A model generated the notes under the pieces. It ran no database searches, was not told the origin of the DNA, and saw only the letters and a program-made list of their open reading frames with translations. Position numbers and translations under genes: made by a program. DNA of 35,392 nt from Thiorhodococcus minor (GTDB taxonomy: Bacteria > Pseudomonadota > Gammaproteobacteria > Chromatiales > Chromatiaceae): positions 1-35,392 of the forward strand of contig NZ_JAAIJQ010000060.1 in NCBI RefSeq assembly GCF_010820565.1, written 5' to 3'. Below, one piece after another: positions 7,762 to 16,644 of the stretch (its first letter is position 1; the number at the start of each line of letters is the position of its first letter).

Positions 7762-9336
7762 TCAGCCCCGGATCACCTGGACCCGGCGCCCGCCGGGACT
7801 CATCGTCGGCAAGCTCTCTGTCCGCTCGGCGATCTGGGGCTGATCGGGGCGGCGGTCGAAGATCACCAGCCAGCCGCTGTCGAGACCGAGCCCGGCGAGA
7901 TAGCTGTCGAGCTGGGCGAGCCCTTGGGGAAGCGGATCGGCCTCGCCCGGGCGCCAGACCTTCAGCTCCATGCCGAGCGTCACCGCCCCGTAGCTTAGAC
8001 AGAGATCCATGCGCCCGGAGCCGATGGCGTACTCGCGCTCCAGCGTCCCGCCGCCGTTGACGACCCGGTGCAGGAAGGCCATGAGCACCAAGTGTGGTGC
8101 GATCTCATGGTAGGGGGCGCTGCCGAGCAGGGGTTGGCCGTGCTGACGCCAGAAGGCGAGGAAGGCATCGAGGAGGCGGTCTGGGTCGAGGCCGCCGTCG
8201 CTGGTCAGCCAGGTCGGCCGGATATGCGGCAGCGAGGCTTGCGGCGTGAAGGCCAGCATCCGTGGCAGCACCTCGCGATACATGGGATTGGCGACCACCA
8301 GACCGCCGGCGGGATCCTGGCGCAGCAGCCCCAGATCCAGCAGATACTCGATGTCGTCGATCGGCACCTCGCCGAGACTGGTTCCGGCCAACATCGGCTC
8401 GATGACGGCGCGCACCCGTGGCTCGCGCAGCTTGTCGGCGAGCTGGTCGAGGTGGGTGACGCGCCGCGCGATGAGGGCCTCCTTGGCCTGCTCGATCATG
8501 TCGCGGTCGATGGGGCGGGCGCGGTCGCGTCCGGCGGGCCTCTCGAAGCACGCCTCGTAAGCGAGCGCATTGACCAGCCAGGGCTGGCCTCGAGTCAGTG
8601 TCCAGACGTGCGCCACCGCCTCCGGGGTGAAGACCTGAGCGGTCTCGCGGGTATGCTCGGCGAGCAGGCGCACGACCTCGTCCGCCGAAAAGTCCCCCAG
8701 GCGCAGCGATTTCGCCTTGATGTTGAAGGCGCTGCCGCCGGTGATCACGGCCTTATCGGCGCTGGAATGGATCCGGTAGTCGCGCAGGTCGCGCACGCCG
8801 CAGAGCACGACCGTCTGCGGGAAGTGCTCGGGGCGCTGGGTGTAGCCCGCGCGCAGCTGGCGCAGCAGCGAGATGAGGGTGTCTCCGACCAGTGCGTCGA
8901 CCTCGTCCAAGAAGAGCGCCAGCGGTCGGGCCAGGCGCTCGCTGCAGTGCGCCAGAAAGGCGCGCAGCGCCCGCGTGGGGGTATTGTCGGCCAGCACCTC
9001 ACGGGCTATGGGCTCGAGCCTCGGATCTCCGCTCTGGCGACTGGCCTCTGCCGCCACTGTCTGGACGATGTCCGCCATGGCCAGGGCCACGTCCTCTCGA
9101 GCAGCTTGGGCGGTCTCGAGATTGGCGTAGACGGCTTGATAGCGTCCCTCCCGGTTGAGCCGCTCCATCAGCGCGAGCAGACAGGTCGTCTTGCCGGTCT
9201 GGCGCGGTGCATGGAGCAGGAAGTACTTCTTCTGGGAAATCAGCATGAGGATCTCGTCGAGATCCCAGCGCGACAGCGGCGGCAGGCAATAGTGGTCGTC
9301 CGGCCTGACGGGGCCCTCGGTATTGAAGAAGCGCAT
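7762..9336 (-). CDS. AAA ATPase with C-terminal PD-(D/E)XK nuclease-like domain
   Basis: A 524-aa protein. The N-terminal half is a P-loop ATPase of the AAA-ATPase-like/AAA_14 kind: Walker A PRQTGKTT at residues 44-51, Walker B LALFLDEVD at 139-147. The middle (about 200-330) is a winged-helix-like stretch. The C-terminus carries a PD-(D/E)XK pattern with GRMDL (Asp444) and GMELK (Glu457, Lys459). Related proteins occur in many copies in some environmental bacteria, and their role is not established; nucleic-acid handling or a defence or mobile role is suggested. The ATG at 9336 has a GGAG-like site (GGAGCACC) just upstream. It is transcribed divergently from the macrodomain gene. Confidence 0.85.
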   Translation of the reverse strand: MRFFNTEGPVRPDDHYCLPPLSRWDLDEILMLISQKKYFLLHAPRQTGKTTCLLALMERLNREGRYQAVYANLETAQAAREDVALAMADIVQTVAAEASRQSGDPRLEPIAREVLADNTPTRALRAFLAHCSERLARPLALFLDEVDALVGDTLISLLRQLRAGYTQRPEHFPQTVVLCGVRDLRDYRIHSSADKAVITGGSAFNIKAKSLRLGDFSADEVVRLLAEHTRETAQVFTPEAVAHVWTLTRGQPWLVNALAYEACFERPAGRDRARPIDRDMIEQAKEALIARRVTHLDQLADKLREPRVRAVIEPMLAGTSLGEVPIDDIEYLLDLGLLRQDPAGGLVVANPMYREVLPRMLAFTPQASLPHIRPTWLTSDGGLDPDRLLDAFLAFWRQHGQPLLGSAPYHEIAPHLVLMAFLHRVVNGGGTLEREYAIGSGRMDLCLSYGAVTLGMELKVWRPGEADPLPQGLAQLDSYLAGLGLDSGWLVIFDRRPDQPQIAERTESLPTMSPGGRRVQVIRG

Positions 9337-9650
9337 GGGGTGCTCCTGGCGCGGGCATGAGGCTTGAGCTGACCGGGAAAGGGTAGCAGGTCCGCGGCGC
9401 CGGGCTGGAGCTGAAAGTCCGCCGCGTCACTCTTGAGGCTCTGCGCCAGGGGGCCTTCGAGGGCGGGCTGGCCTGCCGAGCCAGGTCGTCGCGGAGCGCC
9501 TGTTGCGCGTGTGGCACCACAGAGCGGTCGCCAGGAAGTGTGGTGGTGTTTCAGGGTAAGTTTCAGGTCTGGGTCAGGCCAGCTCTCGGCTTTGCGTTGC
9601 CAGGCCTTTGGGTTTCAAATTGCAGTCTGGACATTAACGGAGAGCCGCCG
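9337..9650. other. Divergent intergenic region, no gene seen
   Basis: About 310 bases between divergent genes. Frames remain open, but I see no protein-like sequence, no repeat and no convincing promoter. It should hold the promoters for the ATPase and the macrodomain operon. Confidence 0.5.
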
Positions 9651-10154
9651 ATGACGACCAGACTGCGCGCGCTGCAGGCCGATATCACTACCCTGGCGGT
9701 CGATGCCATCGTCAACGCCGCCAATGCATCCCTCCTCGGTGGGGGCGGCGTGGACGGCGCCATTCATCGTGCCGCAGGGCCGGAGCTGCTGGAGGAGTGC
9801 AAGACGCTGGGCGGCTGCGCGACCGGAGACGCCAAGCTCACCCGGGGCTACCTGCTGCCGGCGCGCTTCGTCATCCACACGGTGGGACCCGTGTGGCATG
9901 GCGGCGGGCACGGCGAGCCGGAGCTGCTGGCCTCCTGCTACCGGCGCTCGATCGAGGTCGCTTCACAGCAGGGTATCGAGACACTGGCTTTTCCCAGCAT
10001 CAGCACCGGCGTCTACGGTTATCCCGTCGACAGCGCGGCCGGTGTCGCCGTCGACAGCGTGCGTGCCGCGGCCGCTGCGCATCCTGGCATCGAGGAGGTC
10101 ATCTTCTGCTGTTTCTCCGCAGACGACCTGGCGATCTATCAGGGGCTGCTTTGA
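9651..10154 (+). CDS. Macrodomain protein, O-acetyl-ADP-ribose deacetylase-like (YmdB type)
   Basis: A 167-aa single macrodomain. It shows [20 protein letters not shown] (about residues 19-38), which forms the ADP-ribose pocket, and the second loop [10 protein letters not shown] (about 122-131). These are the hallmarks of MacroD/YmdB-type enzymes that bind ADP-ribose and hydrolyse O-acetyl-ADP-ribose or mono-ADP-ribose on acidic residues. ATG 9651 is preceded by CGGAGAG. Its TGA overlaps the next ATG by one base, so it is coupled to an ADP-ribosylglycohydrolase gene. Together they would remove ADP-ribose from protein or nucleic acid by two different folds. Confidence 0.93.
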   Translation: MTTRLRALQADITTLAVDAIVNAANASLLGGGGVDGAIHRAAGPELLEECKTLGGCATGDAKLTRGYLLPARFVIHTVGPVWHGGGHGEPELLASCYRRSIEVASQQGIETLAFPSISTGVYGYPVDSAAGVAVDSVRAAAAAHPGIEEVIFCCFSADDLAIYQGLL

Positions 10155-11095
10155 TGTCCATGCCAACGCCTGTCGATCGTTATCGCGGCGCCCTCACCGG
10201 CTTGGCGGTTGGCGACGCCCTGGGCGTCACGCTCGAATTCACGCAGCCTGGCGGCTTCGAGCCGATCGCCGACATGGTCGGCGGTGGCCCCTTCGGGCTG
10301 GCGCCCGGACACTGGACCGACGATACCTCCATGGCCCTCTGTCTCGCCGAAAGCCTCATTGAATGCCAAGGTTTGGATGCCGCGGATCAGATGCGTCGCT
10401 ATCTGCGCTGGCGCGACCACGGCCATTGGAGCAGCACAGGCCGCTGCTTCGACATCGGCAACACCGTGGCCGCGGCCTTGAGGCGCTTCGAGGCGACCGG
10501 GGATCCCTATGCCGGATCCGAAGCCCCGCGTACCGCAGGCAATGGCTCGCTGATGCGGCTGGCACCCATTCCCTTGGCCTTCGCGCGGGAGCCGGTCGAG
10601 GCGGTCCGCTGTGCGCGCAGCATGTCTCGCACGACGCATGGGGCGGCCGAGGCCGTGGACGCCTGTCGCTACATGACGGCACTAATGGTCGGTGCGCTGG
10701 AAGGGCGTTCAAAGGACGCGCTGTTGAGCCCGTATTTCGCGCCGCAGGGCGTGGACTGGACGGCCTATCCGCTCGGCGGGCAGATCGACCCGATCGCGGC
10801 TGGCCGTTTCAAGGAGCGTCAGCCGCCGGAGATCCGCGGCACCGGCTATGTGGCTCAGTCCCTGGAGGCAGCGCTCTGGGCCTTCTACAGTGCCGAGGAT
10901 TTCGAGGCCGGTGCACTGAAAGCCGTCAATCTCGGCGAGGATGCCGACACCACGGGCGCCATCTATGGCCAGCTCGCCGGTGCATACTATGGCATCTCCG
11001 CCATACCAGAGCGCTGGCGGGGCCTGATCGTGCGCGCGGATGAGATCGTCCAGATCGCGGACGAGCTGGCCCGCCTCGGCGCTCGAATGCGATAG
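10154..11095 (+). CDS. ADP-ribosylglycohydrolase family protein (DraG-like)
   Basis: A 313-aa, all-helical ADP-ribosylglycohydrolase. Metal-binding motifs are visible: GDALG near residue 19-23, the first acidic cluster WTDDTSMAL (about 55-63) and the C-terminal GEDADTTGAIYGQLAGAYYG (about 257-276), which supplies the remaining Mg ligands. DraG enzymes release ADP-ribose from arginine (nitrogenase reductase regulation) while relatives act on other targets. No draT or nitrogenase gene is nearby, so the substrate is open. The start is ATG 10154, overlapping the macrodomain stop, with AGGGG 8 bases upstream. A second ATG at 10160 is possible. Confidence 0.92.
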   Translation: MSMPTPVDRYRGALTGLAVGDALGVTLEFTQPGGFEPIADMVGGGPFGLAPGHWTDDTSMALCLAESLIECQGLDAADQMRRYLRWRDHGHWSSTGRCFDIGNTVAAALRRFEATGDPYAGSEAPRTAGNGSLMRLAPIPLAFAREPVEAVRCARSMSRTTHGAAEAVDACRYMTALMVGALEGRSKDALLSPYFAPQGVDWTAYPLGGQIDPIAAGRFKERQPPEIRGTGYVAQSLEAALWAFYSAEDFEAGALKAVNLGEDADTTGAIYGQLAGAYYGISAIPERWRGLIVRADEIVQIADELARLGARMR

Positions 11096-11270
11096 TGCCC
11101 TAGTCGCGGATGCGATTTTTTTGCCGAGGATCTGGGGGGCAGCGGGGCCGGTAGCGGCTAGTCTTACGGGAGCCTGCGTCGTGTCGGGACGAGGTCCGCG
11201 GCTCGCGGTCGGTACCTGAGCCACGGCCGGGCGGCAACGAGCCAGAGAGCCAAGCAAGGGAGCTTCGACA

Positions 11271-12491
11271 GTGTTGTTTCGTCATCTTCGCCCAGCTTTC
11301 GAGCGTGGCTGCGCTTGGGCGCGCTGGCTCATGCTCGGCCTCTCGTGCGGCGCTGGGGCCGAGCCGTTCGAGCTGCCCGAGAACCTGCAGATCCATGGCT
11401 TCGCGACTCAGGCCTACATCCTGACCACGGGCAACAATTTCTTCGGCGACACCATCGACGGCGGCGACTTCGACTTCCGCGAGCTGGGGCTCAATGGATC
11501 ATGGCGGGTGACGCCCAGCTTGCAGCTGTCGCTGCAGGCGCTCTCACGCAATGCGGGCGAGACGGATGACGGAGCCCCGCGATTGGATTACGGCTTCCTC
11601 GATTACACTTTCATCGAGTGCACAGAGGATCGATGGGGGCTGCGGCTAGGCCGAGTCCTGAACCCTTTCGGCTTCTACAACGACACGCGTGACGTCGCCT
11701 TCATTCGTCCGAGCATCCTCTTGCCGCAGTCCGTCTATTTCGATGTGAACCGCAACCTCGCCCTATCTTCGGATGGTGCTCAGCTCTATGGCGAGCGGCA
11801 TATGGCGAGCGGGAATCTGATGCTGCAGCTGACAGTGGGCCTGCCACGCGTCGAAGACCCCGACATCGAGCGATCTGTCTTCTTTGGTGATCAGCCTGGC
11901 AAGCTGGAGCCGCAGCCGTCGTGGGTCGGACGACTCGCCTACGAAAGCGACGGTGGCGATCTTCGCTTCATGCTCTCCGGCATCCAAATGAGACTCGGGT
12001 ATGACAGCGCGGGTCTGCGCGATCCCTTATCGGATGGCGACTTCAATCTCGACATGCTGATCCTCTCCGCCCAGTACAACGCGCGGTACTGGGATCTGAC
12101 CGCGGAATTCGTCAGCCGATCCGGTAGCTTGCGCGATTTCGGCCCCTTCTTCCCGGATCTCGGCTATACGGGTGAAGGGTATTATCTGCAGGGGCGCTAT
12201 CGTTTCGCGCCACATTGGGAGGCCATGGCCAGGTATGACGTGCTCTACTGGGACAGGGATGATCGCAATGGCAAGTCCTTTTCGGAGCTGACTGGGCTGC
12301 CGGCGCACAGCCGTTTCGCAAAGGATTTGGCATTCGGCCTGCGCTGGGATGTCACCCCGTCATTCATGTTGAGGACGGAGCTGCACTACATTGACGGCAC
12401 GGGCTGGCTGTCCGAGCTGGAGAATCCTGGGCGGATCGGTACCGAGCGTTACTGGACACTCTTCTCCGTTCTTGCCTCTTACCGCTTTTGA
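11271..12491 (+). CDS. Outer-membrane beta-barrel protein (porin-like)
   Basis: A 406-aa protein with an N-terminal export signal (hydrophobic about residues 16-29) and alternating amphipathic strands throughout. It ends in the aromatic YRF typical of outer-membrane proteins recognised by the Bam complex. Recurrent patterns such as LQIHGFATQAYI, WGLRLGRVLNPFGFYND and GYYLQGRYRFAPHWEAMARYD are porin-like; the GRVLNPFGFYN segment resembles carbohydrate-porin or phosphate-porin-like barrels. The start is GTG 11271 with AAGGGAG 8 bases upstream. I cannot tell the solute. Confidence 0.85.
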   Translation: MLFRHLRPAFERGCAWARWLMLGLSCGAGAEPFELPENLQIHGFATQAYILTTGNNFFGDTIDGGDFDFRELGLNGSWRVTPSLQLSLQALSRNAGETDDGAPRLDYGFLDYTFIECTEDRWGLRLGRVLNPFGFYNDTRDVAFIRPSILLPQSVYFDVNRNLALSSDGAQLYGERHMASGNLMLQLTVGLPRVEDPDIERSVFFGDQPGKLEPQPSWVGRLAYESDGGDLRFMLSGIQMRLGYDSAGLRDPLSDGDFNLDMLILSAQYNARYWDLTAEFVSRSGSLRDFGPFFPDLGYTGEGYYLQGRYRFAPHWEAMARYDVLYWDRDDRNGKSFSELTGLPAHSRFAKDLAFGLRWDVTPSFMLRTELHYIDGTGWLSELENPGRIGTERYWTLFSVLASYRF

Positions 12492-12519
12492 TCCACCCTG
12501 GTGTGTGTCGACTCCTTGG

Positions 12520-12542
12520 CCTGATCGCGGCCTCTGATCAGG
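12520..12542. terminator. Possible bidirectional terminator hairpin
   Basis: CCTGATC (12520-12526) pairs with GATCAGG (12536-12542) between the convergent barrel and methyltransferase genes, overlapping the latter's stop codon. There is no T-run, so this is weak evidence for a terminator. Confidence 0.3.
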
Positions 12543-13329
12543 GCTTGCGTCCCGCGACGAGCACAATGCACATGCTTCCGAAGAAGGTTCCCTGCCGCTC
12601 GGCGAGTGCCAGCTCCTGCTGCCAGTCCCTCAGCTCCCCTTGGGACAACAGCCCAGTCTCCAAGGCGCCTTGCTCGACCTCGTCCAGCTTTGTGAGATAG
12701 CGAGCCAAGCCTAGGTTGGCCGTGAGTGCGATGGGGACGACTTCCAGCGTGACCTCCGCAAGGCCGCATTCCTTGAAGAGCCTGAATAGCTGCCGCCCAG
12801 AATAGCCATTGCTCAAGAGCGTCTCGGCGCGAAAGCGTGCGAGCTGGCGCTCGGTATTGGTCTGCTCCGTATCGATGGACAGGGTTCCCCAGTCGGAATC
12901 GACGACGACCACGCGGCCATCAGTCTTCGTGACCCGAATCATCTCCCGAAGGGCCTTTCGGGGATCCCTCAGATGAATGAGCAAACGCTCACTGCGGCAG
13001 GCATCGAATGTCAGTGGGGCAAAAGGCAGGGCTTCGGCAGAGCCGCACTCATGGTGGGTCGAGCCAGCCAAGCCAGCCTGAGCGGCCCGCCGATTCGCCA
13101 GTGCAACCATGGCCTCGTCGCCGTCCACGCCGACCGCACGTCCCTCGGGTCCTAGTGTCTGTGCAAGCGCGAGGGTGTCCAATCCAGGACCACAGCCGAC
13201 GTCGAGGATGCTTTGGCCGGGCTGGGCTCGCATCAGCTCATAGCTGCGCAGCTTGACAGGGGCGAGCAGCTGCGCCGCTGCCTGCAAATAATCGGCGTCC
13301 ACGTAGCCGGGTGACTGGGTTGGCTTCAT
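12538..13329 (-). CDS. SAM-dependent methyltransferase (UbiE/Methyltransf_11-like)
   Basis: A 263-aa class I methyltransferase. Motif I is ILDVGCGPGLDTLALA (residues 41-56), followed by VGVDGDEAM, then the SAEALPF region and RVTKTDGRVVVVDSDWGTL. The fold is of the small-molecule (UbiE-like) type. I prefer ATG 13329 over 13335 because the AAGGAG site (complement of 13337-13342) sits 7 bases from it but only 1 base from the upstream ATG. It follows the acyltransferase gene on the same strand with a 56-base gap, so the two may be co-transcribed. The substrate is unknown. Confidence 0.87.
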   Translation of the reverse strand: MKPTQSPGYVDADYLQAAAQLLAPVKLRSYELMRAQPGQSILDVGCGPGLDTLALAQTLGPEGRAVGVDGDEAMVALANRRAAQAGLAGSTHHECGSAEALPFAPLTFDACRSERLLIHLRDPRKALREMIRVTKTDGRVVVVDSDWGTLSIDTEQTNTERQLARFRAETLLSNGYSGRQLFRLFKECGLAEVTLEVVPIALTANLGLARYLTKLDEVEQGALETGLLSQGELRDWQQELALAERQGTFFGSMCIVLVAGRKP

Positions 13330-13385
13330 TGGCATGCTCCTTGTCGGCGTTGAGACTGATCCTGCTGACTCGATGGGCGGTCTCG

Positions 13386-14198
13386 TCAGCGTTCTTCGTG
13401 ACCAGAGGTCGATTGGTCGGGAGTGCCCGCGAACAACTGCGTATCGATAAGGGACAGCAGCTCGGAGACTTCGGGGAGGAGCGAATCCAAGGCGCCCTTC
13501 CTCTCGAGGAAGAAGGGCGCGCGCGGTCCGTGGTAATCGACCAGCTCTCCCGCTTGCGTGAAGTAGACGCCAAAGCGTTGCAGCAGCCGCGCCAGTCGTG
13601 GCTCCATCATGGCGAATGCGATGTCCGTAGAGCTGCGCAGGAACATGGACATCCCGGTCATGAAGAGACCGACTGGGATGAAGGGAAAACTGCTGCGGCG
13701 TCCGGCGGCATCCGGCTCATGCGCTTCCGTGAGGCTGACGGGCTTCTTTTCGTCGTTCTGGCGGCGTCGAAATGCTTCGACGGCAGCGAGTCGTGACATC
13801 TCTCCAAGACGATCTCGGCGGAGCGATCCTGGGTCGATCGGAGGATCTGGAAGAGGCTCGTAGTGACGCTCGAATGGGAGGGTCGTGTAGGCCTGGCCTC
13901 CCTGATTTGCCTTGATCAGACGAATGCATCCGACCGGACGCCGGCTTGCGCGGTGGATCATCAAGGCGTGCTGCGCGAAGTCGTCGTATTCGTCGCGCTC
14001 GAGGTGATCGGGGTACTGGGTTTCCGCCAAGTAGTGGAACTCCTGACAGAAAACCTCGTAGCGCACCTGATACACCTGCTCGAGCTGCTCCGGGCTCGTC
14101 GCCAGCAAGACCTGGAAGTACTCGTCGAATCTCTCGGTGATACTCGCTCGCGCCAAAGTTGCGTCCCTCCTTGCATGGTGAGTCCGTGCGAACGGCAT
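13386..14198 (-). CDS. PEP-CTERM/exosortase system-associated acyltransferase
   Basis: A 270-aa protein of the LuxI-like GNAT-related acyltransferase family associated with PEP-CTERM/exosortase systems (recalled as TIGR03694). It shows the opening FDEYFQVLLATSPEQLEQVY, then QVRYEVFCQEFHYL and the core RPVGCIRLIKAN, and a late EPRLARLLQRFGVYFTQAGE region. Such enzymes make N-acyl amino acids or transfer acyl chains, and in exosortase genomes they sit near surface polysaccharide genes. No exosortase, PEP-CTERM protein or EPS gene is in the window, so here it is solitary. It is 43 bases downstream of the helicase gene on the same strand. Confidence 0.88.
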   Translation of the reverse strand: MPFARTHHARRDATLARASITERFDEYFQVLLATSPEQLEQVYQVRYEVFCQEFHYLAETQYPDHLERDEYDDFAQHALMIHRASRRPVGCIRLIKANQGGQAYTTLPFERHYEPLPDPPIDPGSLRRDRLGEMSRLAAVEAFRRRQNDEKKPVSLTEAHEPDAAGRRSSFPFIPVGLFMTGMSMFLRSSTDIAFAMMEPRLARLLQRFGVYFTQAGELVDYHGPRAPFFLERKGALDSLLPEVSELLSLIDTQLFAGTPDQSTSGHEER

Positions 14199-14241
14199 CT
14201 TGAAGACAGGACTCGCTTAGCCTGAATCCTAGCACTCCTTC

Positions 14242-16440
14242 TTAGGCATCGAGCCCGGTCTGACCTGCCTCGCCTAGTCTCGACCTCAGTTTGGTCAAGC
14301 GCCGGCTCGATTCGGTCTTCTTGACCGCCATTCCCAGGGCCTTCGGCTGGGCGATGAGTACGACCAGGCGCTTGCCGCGGGTGACGGCCGTGTAGAGCAG
14401 GTTGCGCTGCAGCAGGCTGTAGTGCTGAGTGGCGAGCGGGATGACGACGGCCGGGTACTCCGAGCCCTGGGCCTTGTGGACGCTGGTGGCGTAGGCGAGG
14501 GCGACCTCGTCGAGCTCGCCGGTCTCGTACACGACGGCGCGGCCGTCGAAGTCGATGCTCAGCAGTCCTTCCTCGGCATCGATCGACTGGATGCGTCCGA
14601 TGTCGCCATTGAAGACCTCCTTGTCGTAGTCGTTGACCAGCTGGATGACCTTGTCGCCAGGCGCGTAGCTCCAGCCGAAGCGCTCGATGCGCGGCTGAGC
14701 GCTGGGGTTGAGCGCCGTCTGCAGGGCGACGTTGAGGGCGCGCGAGCCCAGGCCGCCCCGGTTCATGGGCGTGAGGACCTGGACGTCGCGGACCGGGTCC
14801 AGGCCGAAGCGCTCGGGGATGCGCTGGGTGACGACGCGCATCAGCCTGTCGTGGATGGCCTCGGGCGTGTCGCAGCGGATGAGGTAGAAGTCGCTGTCTG
14901 GGTGGTCGCCGTGCGGGATCTCGGGCATCTGACCGGCGTTGATGCGGTGGGCGTTGACGACGATGCGGGAGGCGGCGGCCTGGCGGAAAATCTCGGTGAG
15001 CCGGGCGGTCGGCACGGTCCCCGAGCCGATGAGATCGGCCAGCACGGCACCAGGCCCGACCGAAGGGAGCTGATCGACGTCGCCGACCAGCAGGACGCCG
15101 GCGTGCGTCGGCACCGCGCGCAGCAGCTGATTCATGAGCACCAGGTCGACCATGGAGACCTCGTCGACGACCAGCAGGTCGGTCTCGAGCGGGCTGTACT
15201 GGTCGCGGCGAAAGCCCATGGTCTGAGGGTCGAATTCCAGCAGCCGATGGATGGTCTTGGCCTCGCCGCCGGTGGATTCGGACAGGCGCTTGGCGGCGCG
15301 GCCGGTCGGGGCGCAGAGCAGGACGTCGACGCCCTTGGCGCGCAAGATGCGCAGGATGCTGTTGACCACCGTGGTCTTGCCCACGCCCGGCCCACCCGTG
15401 ATGATGCCGACCTTGCCGGACACCGTGGCCGCGATGGCGGCGCGCTGCGAGTCGGACAGGGCCAGGCCGGTCTTGGCCTCGACCCAGGGCAGCGCCTTGT
15501 CGGTCTCCATGGCGCCCCAGGGCGGCGGGTCGAGCTGCAGACGCTCGAGGCTGCGGACGATCCCGATCTCGGCGCGCTGCAATGGGGTCAGGAAGAGCGC
15601 GGGCCGCTCGTCGATGGGCTCGGCGATCAGCCGCTCTTCCGTCAGCTCGACCTGGATCGCTTCCTCGATGATGGGGATCGGGATCTCCAGCAGGGCGTTG
15701 GACTGTGCGACCAGGGTTTCGTGCCAGGCCGCGCAGTGCCCCTCGCCGGCGATCTCCTGGAGCACGTGCCGCACGCCGGCCTGTGCCCGGATGAGCGAGT
15801 CGCGCGGAATGCCCAGTCGCTCGGCGATGGTGTCCGCCGTCTTGAAGCCGATGCCGTGGATGTCGAGCGCCAGGCGATAGGGGTTTTCGCGCACCTGCTC
15901 CACGGCTTGGTCGCCATAGGTCTTGTAGATGCGCACCGCACGCGCCGTGCCGACGCCATGGGACTGCAGGAAGACCATGATCTCGCGGATGACCTTCTGC
16001 TCCGCCCAGGCCTGGGTGACGCGCTTCTGGCGCTTGGGGCCGATGCCTTCCAGCTCCAGCAGTCTGTCGGGGCTGTCCTCGATGACGTCGAAGACGCGCT
16101 CGCCGAAGGCGCGCACCAGCTTGCGCGCGAAGTGCGGGCCGATGCCCTTGACCATGCCCGAGCCCAGGTAGCGCTCGATGCCGTCGAGCGTCCGGGGCGG
16201 GATGATGCGCAGATCGATCGCCTTGAATTGCAGCCCGTGCTCGCGATCGTTGACCCACCAGCCCTCGGCCTCCAGGTACTCGCCCGGCGTGACGCTGGGG
16301 GCGGAGCCGATCAGGGTGACCAGCTCGCGCTCCCCGCGCACCTTGATCCGCAGTACGCAGAAGCCGCTCTCGGGGCTGTGAAAGGTGACCCGCTCGATGG
16401 CGCCGCTGAGGCGCTCGGTCGGTGCTGACTGCGTTGGCAT
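14242..16440 (-). CDS. recD2: RecD2-like ATP-dependent DNA helicase (SF1B)
   Basis: A 732-aa 5'-3' DNA helicase of the RecD2/TraA group. The N-terminal region has an OB-like part and tandem helix-hairpin-helix segments (about residues 95-205, including [22 protein letters not shown] and [12 protein letters not shown]). Walker A GGPGVGKT is at 349-356, Walker [10 protein letters not shown] at 424-432, [12 protein letters not shown] follows, and the C-terminal UvrD-like half ends with [13 protein letters not shown] and [11 protein letters not shown]. All motor motifs are intact. RecD2 works without RecBC in repair and recombination. ATG 16440 gives the expected N-terminus. A very long antisense frame exists here because stop codons are scarce; it is not a gene. 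Confidence 0.94.
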   Translation of the reverse strand: MPTQSAPTERLSGAIERVTFHSPESGFCVLRIKVRGERELVTLIGSAPSVTPGEYLEAEGWWVNDREHGLQFKAIDLRIIPPRTLDGIERYLGSGMVKGIGPHFARKLVRAFGERVFDVIEDSPDRLLELEGIGPKRQKRVTQAWAEQKVIREIMVFLQSHGVGTARAVRIYKTYGDQAVEQVRENPYRLALDIHGIGFKTADTIAERLGIPRDSLIRAQAGVRHVLQEIAGEGHCAAWHETLVAQSNALLEIPIPIIEEAIQVELTEERLIAEPIDERPALFLTPLQRAEIGIVRSLERLQLDPPPWGAMETDKALPWVEAKTGLALSDSQRAAIAATVSGKVGIITGGPGVGKTTVVNSILRILRAKGVDVLLCAPTGRAAKRLSESTGGEAKTIHRLLEFDPQTMGFRRDQYSPLETDLLVVDEVSMVDLVLMNQLLRAVPTHAGVLLVGDVDQLPSVGPGAVLADLIGSGTVPTARLTEIFRQAAASRIVVNAHRINAGQMPEIPHGDHPDSDFYLIRCDTPEAIHDRLMRVVTQRIPERFGLDPVRDVQVLTPMNRGGLGSRALNVALQTALNPSAQPRIERFGWSYAPGDKVIQLVNDYDKEVFNGDIGRIQSIDAEEGLLSIDFDGRAVVYETGELDEVALAYATSVHKAQGSEYPAVVIPLATQHYSLLQRNLLYTAVTRGKRLVVLIAQPKALGMAVKKTESSRRLTKLRSRLGEAGQTGLDA

Positions 16441-16644
16441 CTGGATCGGCCGAATGGGGCGTGTGTGCGTCGCGCGCGAGTAATGGCGACAGGATGATTC
16501 CGAGCCGGTTTCGGCGCAAGCGCTCGTCGTTCGGGCTGGCGCGAAGGATCGGGAAAGACCAGGCCGATACCCATGGGCGCGTGGATATGAGGCACGCGCG
16601 CAGTGCCTCTAAACTGACGCATTGTCTCGTTCCGCTCCATCCGC

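Noticed and set aside
8068-9360. 430-aa plus-strand frame opposite the AAA ATPase
   Set aside because: Antisense shadow of a gene with intact Walker and nuclease motifs.
14422-16428. 668-aa plus-strand open frame opposite the RecD2-like helicase
   Set aside because: It is the antisense frame of an intact helicase with all motifs. Composition is skewed (D, G, L, A, V rich) and stops are rare because the gene is GC-rich.
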